NCBI GenBank assembly: GCA_963703235.1 | Contig: OY969802.1 | Coordinates: 1,426,001-1,490,000, forward strand | DNA: 64,000 nt | Reading direction: 5' to 3' | Origin: VRUE01 sp963703235 | Lineage (GTDB): Bacteria > Actinomycetota > Thermoleophilia > Solirubrobacterales > 70-9 | Shown: positions 29,470 through 38,216 of the stretch, one piece after another | How positions within the stretch are numbered: the stretch's first letter is position 1 | How the letters are laid out: each line of letters begins with the position of its first letter | Translations under genes and position numbers: made by a program | Notes under the pieces: model-generated | Database searches by the model: none | Told to the model about the DNA's origin: nothing | What the model saw: only the letters and a program-made list of their open reading frames with translations

Positions 29470-30240
29470 TCAGCCGAGCGCCGCCACGACGGCGGCGAGC
29501 TCCGCATCGACCTCGCCGTCGAGCTTCAACACGGCCTCGCCGTCGTAAGGCGTGGCGCTCTTGGTGACGATCGCCAGGCGACCGCCGGCAGCAAGCGTGA
29601 TCCCGGGCAGGCCGGCAACGGGGTGGACGACCAGCGAGCTGCCAACGCAGAGCATCAGGTCGGCCGCCGCCGCCAGCTCCTGCGCCCGTCGCATCGCCTC
29701 CTCCGGCAGCAGCTCGCCGAAAAGGACGACGTCCGGCTTGATCGCGCTGCCGCAGGCGGAGCATAAGGCGATCCCCTCTTCGTCGAAGAGGCCCTCGACC
29801 TCCTCGATCGCGTAGCTCGCCTCGCAGCCGCGGCAGGAGGAGGTCGCGATCGAGCCGTGCACCTCGACCACGTTCCGCGAGCCGGCGGCGCGGTGCAGGC
29901 GGTCGATGTTCTGGGTGATCGTGCCCTCCAGCAGGCCCCGCCGTTCCAGCTCCGCCAGCGCCTCGTGGGCGCTGTTCGGCCGTTTGTCGCCGAGCGACTG
30001 GAAGCGCGGCCGGTAGTAGGACCAGAACCGAGCCGGGTCCCGCTCGAAGACGTCGATGTGGGCGACCTCCATCGGATCGACGTTCTCCCACAGCCCCGTC
30101 TCCGGCGTGCGGAAGTCCGGGATCCCGGATGGCACCGAGACCCCGGCCCCGGTCAGCGCCACAGTGCAGCTCGACTCGCGGATCAGCTCCGCCAGCCGGG
30201 CCGCGCCGGTGCTCGTCGCTGTCGCTACCTGCCGCTCCAT
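29470..30240 (-). CDS. NAD-dependent protein deacylase, Sir2 family
   Basis: 256 residues. Rossmann-fold NAD site: VALTGAGVSVPSGIPDFRTP. Catalytic His segment: TQNIDRLHRAAGS then VVEVHGS. The zinc ribbon has two CxxC pairs (SCRGCEAS and ALCSACGS), followed by KPDVVLFGELLPEEA and the NAD-binding VGSSLVVHPVAGLP. It removes acyl groups from lysines with NAD. The ATG at 30238-30240 overlaps the end of the upstream beta-oxidation gene by 16 bases. This is consistent with control of acyl-CoA metabolism, although that link is inference. Confidence 0.93.
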   Translation of the reverse strand: MERQVATATSTGAARLAELIRESSCTVALTGAGVSVPSGIPDFRTPETGLWENVDPMEVAHIDVFERDPARFWSYYRPRFQSLGDKRPNSAHEALAELERRGLLEGTITQNIDRLHRAAGSRNVVEVHGSIATSSCRGCEASYAIEEVEGLFDEEGIALCSACGSAIKPDVVLFGELLPEEAMRRAQELAAAADLMLCVGSSLVVHPVAGLPGITLAAGGRLAIVTKSATPYDGEAVLKLDGEVDAELAAVVAALG

Positions 30241-32225
30241 CTCGGAGTGCGTTTGCCGAGGAAGGCGGCGATGCCCTCCTTGGCGTCCTCGCTGCCGAAG
30301 GCGGTGGCGAAGCCCTGCTTCTCGGCTTCGATGCCTTCGTCGAGGTCGCCCTTGTTGGAGACGCGCTTGATCTGCTCGCGGGCGATCGGTGCCTGGCCGG
30401 CCAGCTTGCGCGCCCACGCCAGCGCCGTCTCGAACAGCTCGTGGTCCGGGGCGACGCGATTTACGAGGCCGGACTCGAGCGCCTCCTCGGCGAGGATCGC
30501 GTCGCCGAGGAGGTTCATCTCCAGCGCCTTGTTCTCGCCGACCAGGCGCGGCAGCCGCTGCGTGCCGCCGAAGCCGGGGACGATCCCGAGCTTGATCTCC
30601 GGCTGGCCGAAGACCGCGGCCTCGGCCCCGATTCGCACGTCGCAGGCCATCGCCAGCTCGCAGCCGCCGCCGAAGGCGATCGAGTTGACGGCGGCGATCG
30701 TGGCGACGCTGTCCTGCCCGAAGTCGCGCAGCAGCGCGTGGGCGGTGTGGAGCAGCTCCTCGCCGCCCCCCTCGTCCATCTGCGTGAAGGCCTTGATGTC
30801 GGCACCGGCCGAGAAGACGACCGGGATCGAGGAGGCAATTACCATCGCGCCGATCTCATCGGCCGCCTTGACCTTCTCCCAGACCGAGCCGAGGTCGCGG
30901 ATCACGTCGGGCGAGATCGCGTTCATCGGCGCGTTGGCGAGCCAGGCGATCGCCACCTCGCCGCGCGTCTCCAGCTTCACCCTCTCGGCCTGCTCGCCCT
31001 CGTCGGGCTGCGGGTAGGGGTAGAAGCCCTGGCCCGAGGTGAGGCCGAGGCGGCCCTGGGCGACGAGGCGGCGCAGCAGCACCGGCGGCGCGAAGCGCTC
31101 GCCGTGCTTCTCCTGCAGCTGCTCGATCCGCTCCAGCACCGAGTCGAGTCCCTCCAGGTCGGCTTTCCAGAAGGGTGGGAAGAGGCCTTTGCGCGGATCG
31201 AGCCCGGCCCCGGCCATCATCCCGAGGTCGATGTCGCGGACCGAGCAGACGCCCTCCTCGACCAGCAGACAGGCCTCGATCAGGGCGCGGCCGGTGAACA
31301 TCGCGACCAGCTCCTCGGCGTCGGGCTCGGCCTCGCCGGGGACCGTCTGCACGCCGTCCTTGAAGAAGCCCTCGCCGCCCGACTTGGCGCCGAGCTTGCC
31401 TTCGGCGACCAGCTGCTGCAGCCCCTTGTGGACGTAGAAACCCTCGCCGTAGGAGTCGGCGAGGTGTTCGGCGACGTGCAGCGTGGTATCGAGGCCGAGC
31501 AGGTCGGTGAGGAAGAAGGGCCCCATCGGCGCCAGCTTGGCGGCGGCGATCGCCTCGTCGATCGCCGCCAATGAGAGGCCCTGGTCCTCCTGGGCGCGCC
31601 AGATCTCGCCGATCGTCGCCATCAGGATCCGGTTGACGACGAAGCCCGGCACCTCGCCGCAGACGATCGGCTGCTTGCGGATCGCCTGGGCGAAGTTGTA
31701 GGCGGCGGTGGCCGTCTCCTGCGAGGTGTCCTCGCCGGCGATCACCTCGACCAGCGGCATCACCGAGGCCGGGTAGAAGAAGTGGAAGCCGACGACCTTG
31801 TCGGGCCGCAGCGTCGCTTCGCCGATCTCGGCGATCGAGAGCGAGGAGGTGTTGGAGGCGAGGATCGCGTGCCCCGGCGTCGCGGCATCCAGCTCGCGGA
31901 AGACCGCCTGCTTGATCTCCATCCGCTCCGGCACCGCCTCGACCACGAAGTCGACGTCGCCGAACTCCTCGTAGGTGGTGGTGCCGGCGATCGCGCCCAT
32001 CACCTCGGCGAGGCGGGCGTCGGCCTGCTCCTGGGTCAGCTTCTCCTTCTTGACCAGGCGGCCGAGCTGGCCCTCGGTGACGGCGCGCGCTTTCTCCAGC
32101 GCCGCGTCGACGAACTTCTGCTCGACGTCCTTGACGACGACGGGGATGTCGGCCGCGGCGATCGCCTGCGCGATCTCACCGCCCATGGTGCCGCCGCCGA
32201 CGACGGCGGCCTTCGAGACGAACAT
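30225..32225 (-). CDS. bifunctional 3-hydroxyacyl-CoA dehydrogenase / enoyl-CoA hydratase
   Basis: 666 residues. The dehydrogenase comes first: NAD-binding AAVVGGGTMGGEIAQAIAAA, SNTSSLSIAEIGEATLRPDK, and FHFFYPASVMPLVEVIAGED with the catalytic His. A second C-terminal 3HCDH helical domain with EACLLVEEGVCSVRDIDLGM follows. The hydratase/isomerase domain is at the C-terminus (about 410-666: VAIAWLANAPMNAISPDV, VVFSAGADIKAF, CELAMACDVRIGAEAAVFGQ). This order is the reverse of enteric FadB and is like that of FadN-type and archaeal fusions. It acts in beta-oxidation in the cytoplasm. Confidence 0.93.
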   Translation of the reverse strand: MFVSKAAVVGGGTMGGEIAQAIAAADIPVVVKDVEQKFVDAALEKARAVTEGQLGRLVKKEKLTQEQADARLAEVMGAIAGTTTYEEFGDVDFVVEAVPERMEIKQAVFRELDAATPGHAILASNTSSLSIAEIGEATLRPDKVVGFHFFYPASVMPLVEVIAGEDTSQETATAAYNFAQAIRKQPIVCGEVPGFVVNRILMATIGEIWRAQEDQGLSLAAIDEAIAAAKLAPMGPFFLTDLLGLDTTLHVAEHLADSYGEGFYVHKGLQQLVAEGKLGAKSGGEGFFKDGVQTVPGEAEPDAEELVAMFTGRALIEACLLVEEGVCSVRDIDLGMMAGAGLDPRKGLFPPFWKADLEGLDSVLERIEQLQEKHGERFAPPVLLRRLVAQGRLGLTSGQGFYPYPQPDEGEQAERVKLETRGEVAIAWLANAPMNAISPDVIRDLGSVWEKVKAADEIGAMVIASSIPVVFSAGADIKAFTQMDEGGGEELLHTAHALLRDFGQDSVATIAAVNSIAFGGGCELAMACDVRIGAEAAVFGQPEIKLGIVPGFGGTQRLPRLVGENKALEMNLLGDAILAEEALESGLVNRVAPDHELFETALAWARKLAGQAPIAREQIKRVSNKGDLDEGIEAEKQGFATAFGSEDAKEGIAAFLGKRTPRWSGR

Positions 32226-32260
32226 TGGCTTGCGATTCCTCCAAGTCGGGGACGGCGGAA

Positions 32261-32376
32261 GGCTATCGGCACATCATTTCGCTTCCAGCATCCGCTGACT
32301 TCGCACTTATTCGCGATATGTGCGGATAAAGGCGAAGTCAGCGGGCTCAGGGAATGTCGAACCGCTGCCGATAACC
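32261..32376. repeat. nested inverted repeat between divergent genes
   Basis: Outer arms GGCTATCGGCA (32261-32271) and TGCCGATAACC (32366-32376), one mismatch. An inner perfect 13-bp pair CCGCTGACTTCGC (32292-32304) with 32332-32344. An innermost TTATTCGC/GCGGATAA pair. It covers the promoter region between the beta-oxidation gene and the NlpC-like gene, and its right arm contains the candidate -10 box GATAAC (32370-32375). It may be an operator or a family member related to the other nested elements. Confidence 0.55.
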
Positions 32377-32383
32377 ACCTTCT

Positions 32384-32905
32384 ATGCGCAGGGGCATGGT
32401 CACTCTCGCGATGGCGGGTGCGCTCGTCGCCGCCGGCTCGCTCGGCACCGCCACGGCGGGCGCCGCGGTGCCGGAGGCGTGGCTTGCGCCGGGTGGACGG
32501 GCGATCCCACCGGCCTCGGCCCCGCCGACGGTGAAGGAGATGATCCGCGCCGCCAACCACATCCGCCACCGGCCCTACCGCTGGGGCGGCGGCCACCGCA
32601 ACTGGAACTCCCGCGGCTACGACTGCTCCGGCTCGGTCAGCTACGTGCTGCACGCCGCCGGCCTGCTCGACTACCCGCTGGACTTGACCGGATTCATGCG
32701 CTGGGGTGGCGGCGGCCCCGGCAGCTGGGTGCGCATCTACGCCAACCACGAGCACGTCTTCGCCGTGATTGCCGGCCTGCGCTGGGACACGACCAGCGAA
32801 GAAGGCGACGGCCACGGCCCCGGCTGGAGCGAAGCGATGCGCTCGACCGGCGGCTTCCGCCTCCGCCACCCGCTCGGCCTGCTCGCCAGACGAGCCGGGA
32901 GTTAA
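32384..32905 (+). CDS. secreted NlpC/P60-like peptidoglycan hydrolase
   Basis: 173 residues. Signal peptide MVTLAMAGALVAAGSLGTAT, then AGAA. The domain has PYRWGGGHRNWNSRGYDCSG, with the catalytic Cys in YDCSGSVSYVLHAAGLL, and a later His in YANHEHVFAVIAGLRWDT. It is shorter than classical NlpC/P60 domains and has no targeting repeats. GATAAC 8 nt upstream of the ATG suggests a leaderless start. The last codons and the stop lie inside the left arm of family D copy 2. Confidence 0.8.
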   Translation: MRRGMVTLAMAGALVAAGSLGTATAGAAVPEAWLAPGGRAIPPASAPPTVKEMIRAANHIRHRPYRWGGGHRNWNSRGYDCSGSVSYVLHAAGLLDYPLDLTGFMRWGGGGPGSWVRIYANHEHVFAVIAGLRWDTTSEEGDGHGPGWSEAMRSTGGFRLRHPLGLLARRAGS

Positions 32906-32937
32906 GCACCCATAGCGTCCTCAACTCCCGGCTCGTC
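32889..32937. repeat. family D palindrome, copy 2 (diverged)
   Basis: Arms GACGAGCCGGGAGTT (32889-32903) and AACTCCCGGCTCGTC (32923-32937) are perfectly complementary over 15 bp. Compared with the other copies both arms changed together (GTGAGTT to GGGAGTT, with the matching change opposite), so pairing is preserved. The left arm includes the last codons and stop of the NlpC-like gene. Confidence 0.8.
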
Positions 32938-32984
32938 CCCTGGACGGCCGGCTTCGCTGCGTGGACAAGGCGCCCGAGCCAACC

Positions 32985-33000
32985 TTGTACGGCCGTACAA
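32985..33000. promoter_or_regulatory. 16-bp palindrome upstream of glutamine synthetase
   Basis: TTGTACGGCCGTACAA is a perfect palindrome about 98 bases before the glnN-type start. The size and symmetry fit a dimeric repressor or activator site. Which regulator binds is unknown. Confidence 0.5.
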
Positions 33001-33097
33001 GTCATCGATTGGGCTCTGCCATTAGGCTTTTTGGCCCTTAGCGACTTGACCGGTAACCGACGCGCCCGCCTACCGAGGGCGCCGCAGAGAGTGGGAG

Positions 33098-35257
33098 ATG
33101 GAACCAGCGATGACTCGTATCCGCCAGCAGAACGTGACCGCCGCCCAGTGGAGCTCCAACGGGGAGGCGCTCGGCGCGCTCGACCTGACCCTGCCCGAGA
33201 ACGACCCCTTTGGCGCCAACGTCTTCTCCGTCACCGAGCAACGCGACCGGCTGCCCGCCGACGTCTTCGAGAAGCTGCAGGCGACCCTCGAGGACGGCGA
33301 GGCCCTCGACCCCTCGCTCGCCGACGCCATCGCCGAGGCGATGAAGGAATGGGCGCTGGAGAACGGCGCCACCCACTTCACCCACATGTTCCAGCCGCTG
33401 ACCGGCTCCACCGCCGAGAAGCACGACTCCTTCTTCGAGCCGGCCGGCGAGGGCAAGGCGCTGGCGGGCTTCTCCGGCAAAGAGCTGATCCAGGGCGAGC
33501 CCGACGCCTCCTCCTTCCCCACCGGCGGCGTCCGCGCCACCTTCGAGGCCCGCGGCTACACCGCCTGGGACCCCACCTCCCCCGCCTTCATCCTCGAGAA
33601 CCCGAACGGGGCGCTGCTCTGCATCCCGACCGCCTTCGCCTCCTGGACCGGCGAGGCGCTCGACGCCAAGATCCCGCTGCTGCGCTCGATGGACGCCCTC
33701 TCCCGCTCGGCGATCAAGGCGCTGCGGCTGCTCGGCGACGAGGCTTCCAAGCGCGTCTTCACCACGGTCGGCCCCGAGCAGGAGTACTTCCTGATCGACG
33801 AGCAGTATTACTTCGAGCGCCCTGACCTGATCTCCACCGGCCGCACCCTGTTCGGCGCCAAGCCGCCGAAGGGGCACGAGCTGGACGACCACTACTTCGG
33901 CTCGATCCCGGAGCGGATCCTGGCCTGCATGCTGGAGTCCGAGCTGGAGGCGCGCAAGCTCGGCATCCCGGTCAAGACCCGCCACAACGAGGTGGCGCCG
34001 AACCAGTACGAGATCGCGCCGGTCTACGAGAACTCGAACGTCGGCTCCGACCACCAGCAGCTGATGATGCAGGTGCTGGAAAGCGTCGCCCGCCGCTACG
34101 GCCTGGTCTGCCTGCTGCACGAGAAGCCCTTCGCCGGCGTCAACGGCTCCGGCAAGCACAACAACTGGTCGATGGGGACCGACACCGGCTCCAATCTGCT
34201 CGACCCCGGCGACACCCCGGCCGACAACGTCCACTTTCTCTTCTTCTGCGCGGCGGTGATCCAGGCCGTCAACAAGCACCAGGGCCTGCTGCGCGCCTCG
34301 GTCGCCAACATCGGCCAGGACCACCGCCTCGGCGCCAACGAGGCGCCGCCGGCGATCATCTCGATCTTCCTCGGCGCCGAGCTGGAGAAAGTCTTCGAGG
34401 CGATCGCCACCGGCGAGGGCGACCCCCACACGCCGGCCTCGTTCCTGGAGCTGGGCGCGACGGTGCTGCCGGCGCTGCCGATGCACGGCGGCGACCGCAA
34501 CCGCACCTCGCCCTTCGCCTTCACCGGCAACAAATTCGAGTTCCGGGCGCTGGGGTCGAGCATGTCGCTGGCCTTCCCCAACACGGTCCTCAACACGATC
34601 GTCGCCGAGGCGATCGACGAGCTGGCCGACAAGCTCGAGGCCAAGACCTCGGGCGGCGCCGATGTCGCCACTGCCGTGATCGAGGTCGTCAAGGACTCCT
34701 ACAGCGCCAACAAACAGGTCTGCTTCGGCGGCGACAACTACGACGAGGCCTGGCACGCGGAAGCCGAGCAGCGGGGCCTGAAGAACCTGCGCACGACGCC
34801 CGAGGCGTTGCCCGAGGTATTGACGGACCAGACGGTTGCCGCATTCGAGGACTACAAGGTCCTCTCCAAGCGCGAGCTGGAGTCACGCTACGAGGTCTGG
34901 CTCGAGCAGTACGCGATCCGGGCCAACATCGAGGCGGAGACGACCTTCTCGATCGCCAAGACGATGATCCTGCCGGCGGCGCTGCGCCACCTGGCGCTGA
35001 TCGGCGAGTCCGGCGTCTCGGCGATCGAGGCCGAGGTCCGCAGCCTGGTCGACGAGCTGGTCTCCGCGCTCGGCGAGCTCGAGGCCGCCAACGCCTATCC
35101 CGACGAGCTGGAGGGGATGGACCTCGCGCTCCACGCCCGCGACAAGCAGATCGCGGCGATGGCCAACGTCCGCGAGGCGGCCGACAAGCTGGAGAAGGTC
35201 GTCGCCGACGATCTGTGGCCGCTGCCGAAGTACGAGGAGATGCTCTTCATCAAGTAG
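33098..35257 (+). CDS. glnN: glutamine synthetase type III
   Basis: 719 residues, the usual length for GSIII and far above GSI/GSII. It makes glutamine from glutamate, ammonia and ATP. Conserved features: FTHMFQPLTGSTAEKHDSFF, GPEQEYFLIDEQYYFERPDL, MLESELEARKLGIPVKTRHN followed by EVAPNQYEIAP, and the catalytic stretch NGSGKHNNWSMGTDTG. A large C-terminal extension is rich in Glu and Ala. The ATG at 33098 has GGGAG 5 nt upstream; a second ATG at 33110 is possible. The amt-PII operon 10 kb away would feed it ammonium. A 16-bp palindrome precedes the gene. Confidence 0.95.
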   Translation: MEPAMTRIRQQNVTAAQWSSNGEALGALDLTLPENDPFGANVFSVTEQRDRLPADVFEKLQATLEDGEALDPSLADAIAEAMKEWALENGATHFTHMFQPLTGSTAEKHDSFFEPAGEGKALAGFSGKELIQGEPDASSFPTGGVRATFEARGYTAWDPTSPAFILENPNGALLCIPTAFASWTGEALDAKIPLLRSMDALSRSAIKALRLLGDEASKRVFTTVGPEQEYFLIDEQYYFERPDLISTGRTLFGAKPPKGHELDDHYFGSIPERILACMLESELEARKLGIPVKTRHNEVAPNQYEIAPVYENSNVGSDHQQLMMQVLESVARRYGLVCLLHEKPFAGVNGSGKHNNWSMGTDTGSNLLDPGDTPADNVHFLFFCAAVIQAVNKHQGLLRASVANIGQDHRLGANEAPPAIISIFLGAELEKVFEAIATGEGDPHTPASFLELGATVLPALPMHGGDRNRTSPFAFTGNKFEFRALGSSMSLAFPNTVLNTIVAEAIDELADKLEAKTSGGADVATAVIEVVKDSYSANKQVCFGGDNYDEAWHAEAEQRGLKNLRTTPEALPEVLTDQTVAAFEDYKVLSKRELESRYEVWLEQYAIRANIEAETTFSIAKTMILPAALRHLALIGESGVSAIEAEVRSLVDELVSALGELEAANAYPDELEGMDLALHARDKQIAAMANVREAADKLEKVVADDLWPLPKYEEMLFIK

Positions 35258-35268
35258 GCGGCAAGGCC

Positions 35269-35308
35269 CGGGAGCCGGTGTCCCTGCGCGCAGGGACACC
35301 GGCTCCCG
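35269..35308 (+). terminator. 40-bp perfect palindrome after glnN
   Basis: CGGGAGCCGGTGTCCCTGCG and its exact complement meet at base 35288/35289, 11 nt after the glutamine synthetase stop. It has no T-run after it. It is probably a 3'-end structure or terminator-like hairpin. Confidence 0.6.
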
Positions 35309-35353
35309 GAACTCGGCACCTTCTTGTCGAGCAATGCGGTCGTCTCAGCCTGA

Positions 35354-35494
35354 GAGCCATCCGGTTGTCGTCCGGGCGAATGTCGCGAAGCGGCGACATG
35401 CAATCTGATTTCTGCGCGCCGCAGGCGCGCACACCCTCGGGATCGTGCCGAAGGCGCGATCCATCAATTCGCCCGGACGACAACCGGATGGCTC
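35354..35494 (-). ncRNA. structured four-way-junction element, family A copy 2
   Basis: A perfect 28-bp closing stem (35354-35381 with 35467-35494) encloses three hairpins: 35381-35398 (TGTCGC/GCGACA), 35413-35431 (TGCGCGCC, GCA loop) and 35440-35462 (10-bp stem with one G-T pair). The unpaired TGCAATCTG (35399-35407) and ATCA before ATTCGCC are identical to copy 1 (9171-9317). The stems differ in sequence but stay paired. It begins 6 nt after the FAD oxidase stop. Together with the palindrome at 35269, it fills this gap; no gene is seen. Confidence 0.65.
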
Positions 35495-35500
35495 CCTGGC

Positions 35501-36883
35501 TCAAGCCGGCGCAGCTGGCCGAATCGGGTGATGCAGGTGGAAGACGTCGTCTGGGTCGTACTCGGCCTTGACGGCGGCTAGGCGGTCGTAGTTCTCGCGC
35601 CCGTAGCCGGAGACGATCCGGTCCTCGCCCTCGTCGCCGACGAAATTGAGGTAGGTGGCGCCGGTGGCGTAGGGCTTGACGTCGGCGCAGACGTCGCGCG
35701 TCCACTGGATCGCCCGCGCGTCGTCGGCGGGGTCCTCCCACATCGTCAGCGGGTGGACCACCCAGGTCGACTCGCGGGTCGCCATCGGCGATCCGTCGCC
35801 GTTGCGGGCGACGGCGCCGCCCCAGGGGAAGACGATGTGCTGAGTCGGCGAGGGAATGATGATCCCCTTGGCGCGGGCGCAGAAGGCGTCGATCGCCGCG
35901 TCGGGCAGCTCGTTCAGGTACTCGGCCGACCAGTAGTTGCGGAAGCCGGGCGGGTCGTCGAGCATCGACTGCAGCTCGGCGTAGGGCATCTCGGCGATCA
36001 TCGCGCCGGCCGGTTCGCGGGCGAGCAGCGGCGTCATCGCCTCGCGCGCCTCCGCCTCCGGCCCGGTGTAGGTGATGAGGATGGCGCAGGCGAGCTTGCC
36101 CTGCAGGTCCGCTGGGACGAACTCCTCGGGTGGGCCGGTCAGGTAGATGATGCCGCCACCGACCTCGTCCGGGGCGGACTCGACGAAGTCGCGATAGGCG
36201 CGGGCCAGCTCAGGACCGTCATCGGGCGGCCAGATCAGCAGCGCCGCGGTGAAGGAAGGCATCGAGTGCAGGCGGAAGGTCAGCTCGGTGGCGATGCCGA
36301 AGTTGCCGCCGCCGCCGTGCAGCGCCCAGAACAGCTCCGGGTTCTCGTCCTCGGAGGCGCGCACGATGCGCCCGTCGGCAGCGATCAGCTCGACCGAGAG
36401 CAGGTTGTCGCAGGCGAGCCCGAACTTGCGCTCGATCCAGCCCGAGCCGCCGCCCAGGGTGAGGCCGGCGACGCCGGTGGTCGAGACGCGCCCCCCGGTC
36501 GTCGCGAGGCCGTGCGGCTGGCAGGCGGCGTCGAAATCGCCCCAGGCCGCCCCGCCCTGTGCGGTCGCCGTGCGCGCCTGCGGATCGACCGCGACGGCGT
36601 TCATCCGGCGCAGGTCGATGGTCAGGCCGCCGTCGCTGAGGCAGGCGCCGGCGACGCTGTGGCCGCCGCCCCGCACCGCCACCTCGAGACCGTTCTCGCG
36701 GGCGAAGGCGAGCGCGGCGCGGATGTCCCCGGCGCTCTCGCACTGGGCGATCGCTGCCGGCCGCTTCTCGATCATCGAGTTGAAGATCGTGCGGGCGTTC
36801 TCGTAGCCGGCGTCGCCGTCGACGAGGACGTCGCCCGCGAAGCCGTTGCGAAGTGCCGAAGGGTCGAAGGATGCGGATGACAT
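35501..36883 (-). CDS. FAD-linked oxidoreductase of the berberine-bridge type
   Basis: 460 residues. The FAD-binding PCMH domain has EVAVRGGGHSVAGACLSDGG, where the His is a likely covalent flavin site, then TATAQGGAAWGDFDAACQPH and TGVAGLTLGGGSGWIERKFG. A substrate domain follows, and a C-terminal BBE segment (YLNFVGDEGEDRIVSGYGRE, then DPDDVFHLHHPIRP). Such enzymes oxidise sugars or aromatic/alkaloid-like compounds; the substrate is unknown. No signal peptide. An AGGA sequence precedes the ATG. Confidence 0.92.
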   Translation of the reverse strand: MSSASFDPSALRNGFAGDVLVDGDAGYENARTIFNSMIEKRPAAIAQCESAGDIRAALAFARENGLEVAVRGGGHSVAGACLSDGGLTIDLRRMNAVAVDPQARTATAQGGAAWGDFDAACQPHGLATTGGRVSTTGVAGLTLGGGSGWIERKFGLACDNLLSVELIAADGRIVRASEDENPELFWALHGGGGNFGIATELTFRLHSMPSFTAALLIWPPDDGPELARAYRDFVESAPDEVGGGIIYLTGPPEEFVPADLQGKLACAILITYTGPEAEAREAMTPLLAREPAGAMIAEMPYAELQSMLDDPPGFRNYWSAEYLNELPDAAIDAFCARAKGIIIPSPTQHIVFPWGGAVARNGDGSPMATRESTWVVHPLTMWEDPADDARAIQWTRDVCADVKPYATGATYLNFVGDEGEDRIVSGYGRENYDRLAAVKAEYDPDDVFHLHHPIRPAAPA

Positions 36884-36944
36884 GACGGGTCCTTTCTAGG
36901 GAGAGGCGCCGCCCTGTTACCGACCCTATCCCAGAACGTCCCGG

Positions 36945-38216
36945 CTATCTCCCCTTATCCGACGGGCGGCGCCTGACGAGCGTCAGGGGCCGCGACCGCG
37001 ACACCGGCGCCTTCCCGGCTTCTTGGTAGGTGACGAACAGATTCGCACGGGCCCGCCCTTTCTGCCTCAGCTGCCCGCGAATCCGAGCTGCGGCTTTGCC
37101 GGTTCCCCCGGGCCAGAGCTTCAGCTGTCGCAGGAGATAGCCCCCCTCCGCCGTCGGAGGCTCCAGGAATTTCCAGCGCAGCCCCTTCGCTTCGACGCCC
37201 AGCTCGCCCCCGGTCGCCGGCACCTTGACCGTCACGTACACGGCGGCCGATCCCCTGGCGCGTTTGACTTTGCCGATGAAGAACGGGAAGGACGGAGGCG
37301 GCGGAGGCGGTTTGAAAACTCGTGAGTCGACCGCGACACCACAGGAAATGCCGTACGGGTTCGGGATCAGGTCCCGGTTGACGCCGCTGCCGTCCAGGTT
37401 CGCCCGGCCGACACGGCCGAAGAAGGAGGCCGACCAGTAGAGGTGGGCGTTGTCGACAGTGACACCGCAGGCATTTTCGACTTCCGAGACGAAGCTCTGA
37501 TCGACTTCGCCGCCAGCGAGGTTGGCGCGCCCGATCGAGTCGCCGGCTTCGTTTGCCCAGTAGACATGGCCCGCGTCGACCGCGACGCCGCAGGGCCCTT
37601 CGGCGCCGGGGATGAAGCTCTGATCGACTTCGCCGCCCGCGAGGTTGGCGCGCCCGATCGCGTTGCCCGAGCGGTTTGCCCAGTAGACGTGCGCCGCGTC
37701 GACCGCCACCCCGCAGGGAGCAGAGGCGCCGGGGATGAAGTTCGGCTCGACCCCGCTGCCGTTGAGGTTGGCGCGCCCGATCGCCAGTCCCCCCTGGCTG
37801 GCCCAGTACAGGTGCGATCCGCCGATCGCGACTCCACAGGGCCTCGCGAGCCCCGCGATCATGCTCTGGTCGATCGCGACGCTTTCGTACACGGTGTCCA
37901 TGCGGCCGACGCCGCTTGGGGTATCCCGCAGCTCCATGCGGCCGATCGCGCCGCTCGACCTGTCCGCCCAGTAGAGGTTGCCCCCGTGCACCGCGAGGCC
38001 GCAGACCTGGCCGTCTCCCCCCAGAGTCCCGACGATGCTGTCGGGATAGCCGAAGACCGGCTCGGTTCCATCGAGGTTCGCGGCTCCGATCGACGCCTCC
38101 TCTCCCCAGTAGATGGCTGCCGACACATCAGGCGGCGAGGCGGCGTGCGACCCGATTGCGAGTGAGAAGAGAGCCAGCGAAACGAGCAATTCCGAGCTGC
38201 GGCGACCGGCTCTCAT
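36945..38216 (-). CDS. secreted beta-propeller-like repeat protein
   Basis: 423 residues. Signal peptide MRAGRRSSELLVSLALFSLA then IGSHA. The body is a series of about six repeats of 43-44 residues (for example PCGVAVDAAHVYWANRSGNA followed by IGRANLAGGEVDQSFIPGAE), of the kind that forms NHL/YWTD propellers. Adjacent repeats around 37490-37640 are also nearly identical in DNA. A proline-rich linker (KPPPPPPSFPF) leads to a C-terminal beta domain with GKVKRARGSAAVYVTVKVPA. The ATG overlaps the stop of the upstream secreted gene (ATGA), so the two are coupled. Function unknown. Confidence 0.8.
   Translation of the reverse strand: MRAGRRSSELLVSLALFSLAIGSHAASPPDVSAAIYWGEEASIGAANLDGTEPVFGYPDSIVGTLGGDGQVCGLAVHGGNLYWADRSSGAIGRMELRDTPSGVGRMDTVYESVAIDQSMIAGLARPCGVAIGGSHLYWASQGGLAIGRANLNGSGVEPNFIPGASAPCGVAVDAAHVYWANRSGNAIGRANLAGGEVDQSFIPGAEGPCGVAVDAGHVYWANEAGDSIGRANLAGGEVDQSFVSEVENACGVTVDNAHLYWSASFFGRVGRANLDGSGVNRDLIPNPYGISCGVAVDSRVFKPPPPPPSFPFFIGKVKRARGSAAVYVTVKVPATGGELGVEAKGLRWKFLEPPTAEGGYLLRQLKLWPGGTGKAAARIRGQLRQKGRARANLFVTYQEAGKAPVSRSRPLTLVRRRPSDKGR

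Noticed and set aside
33556..34692. Minus-strand frames inside glnN
   Set aside because: Antisense shadows of a strongly conserved gene.
37490..37640. Direct DNA repeats as a mobile or satellite element
   Set aside because: They are in-frame units of the propeller-like protein and are explained by protein repeat structure.
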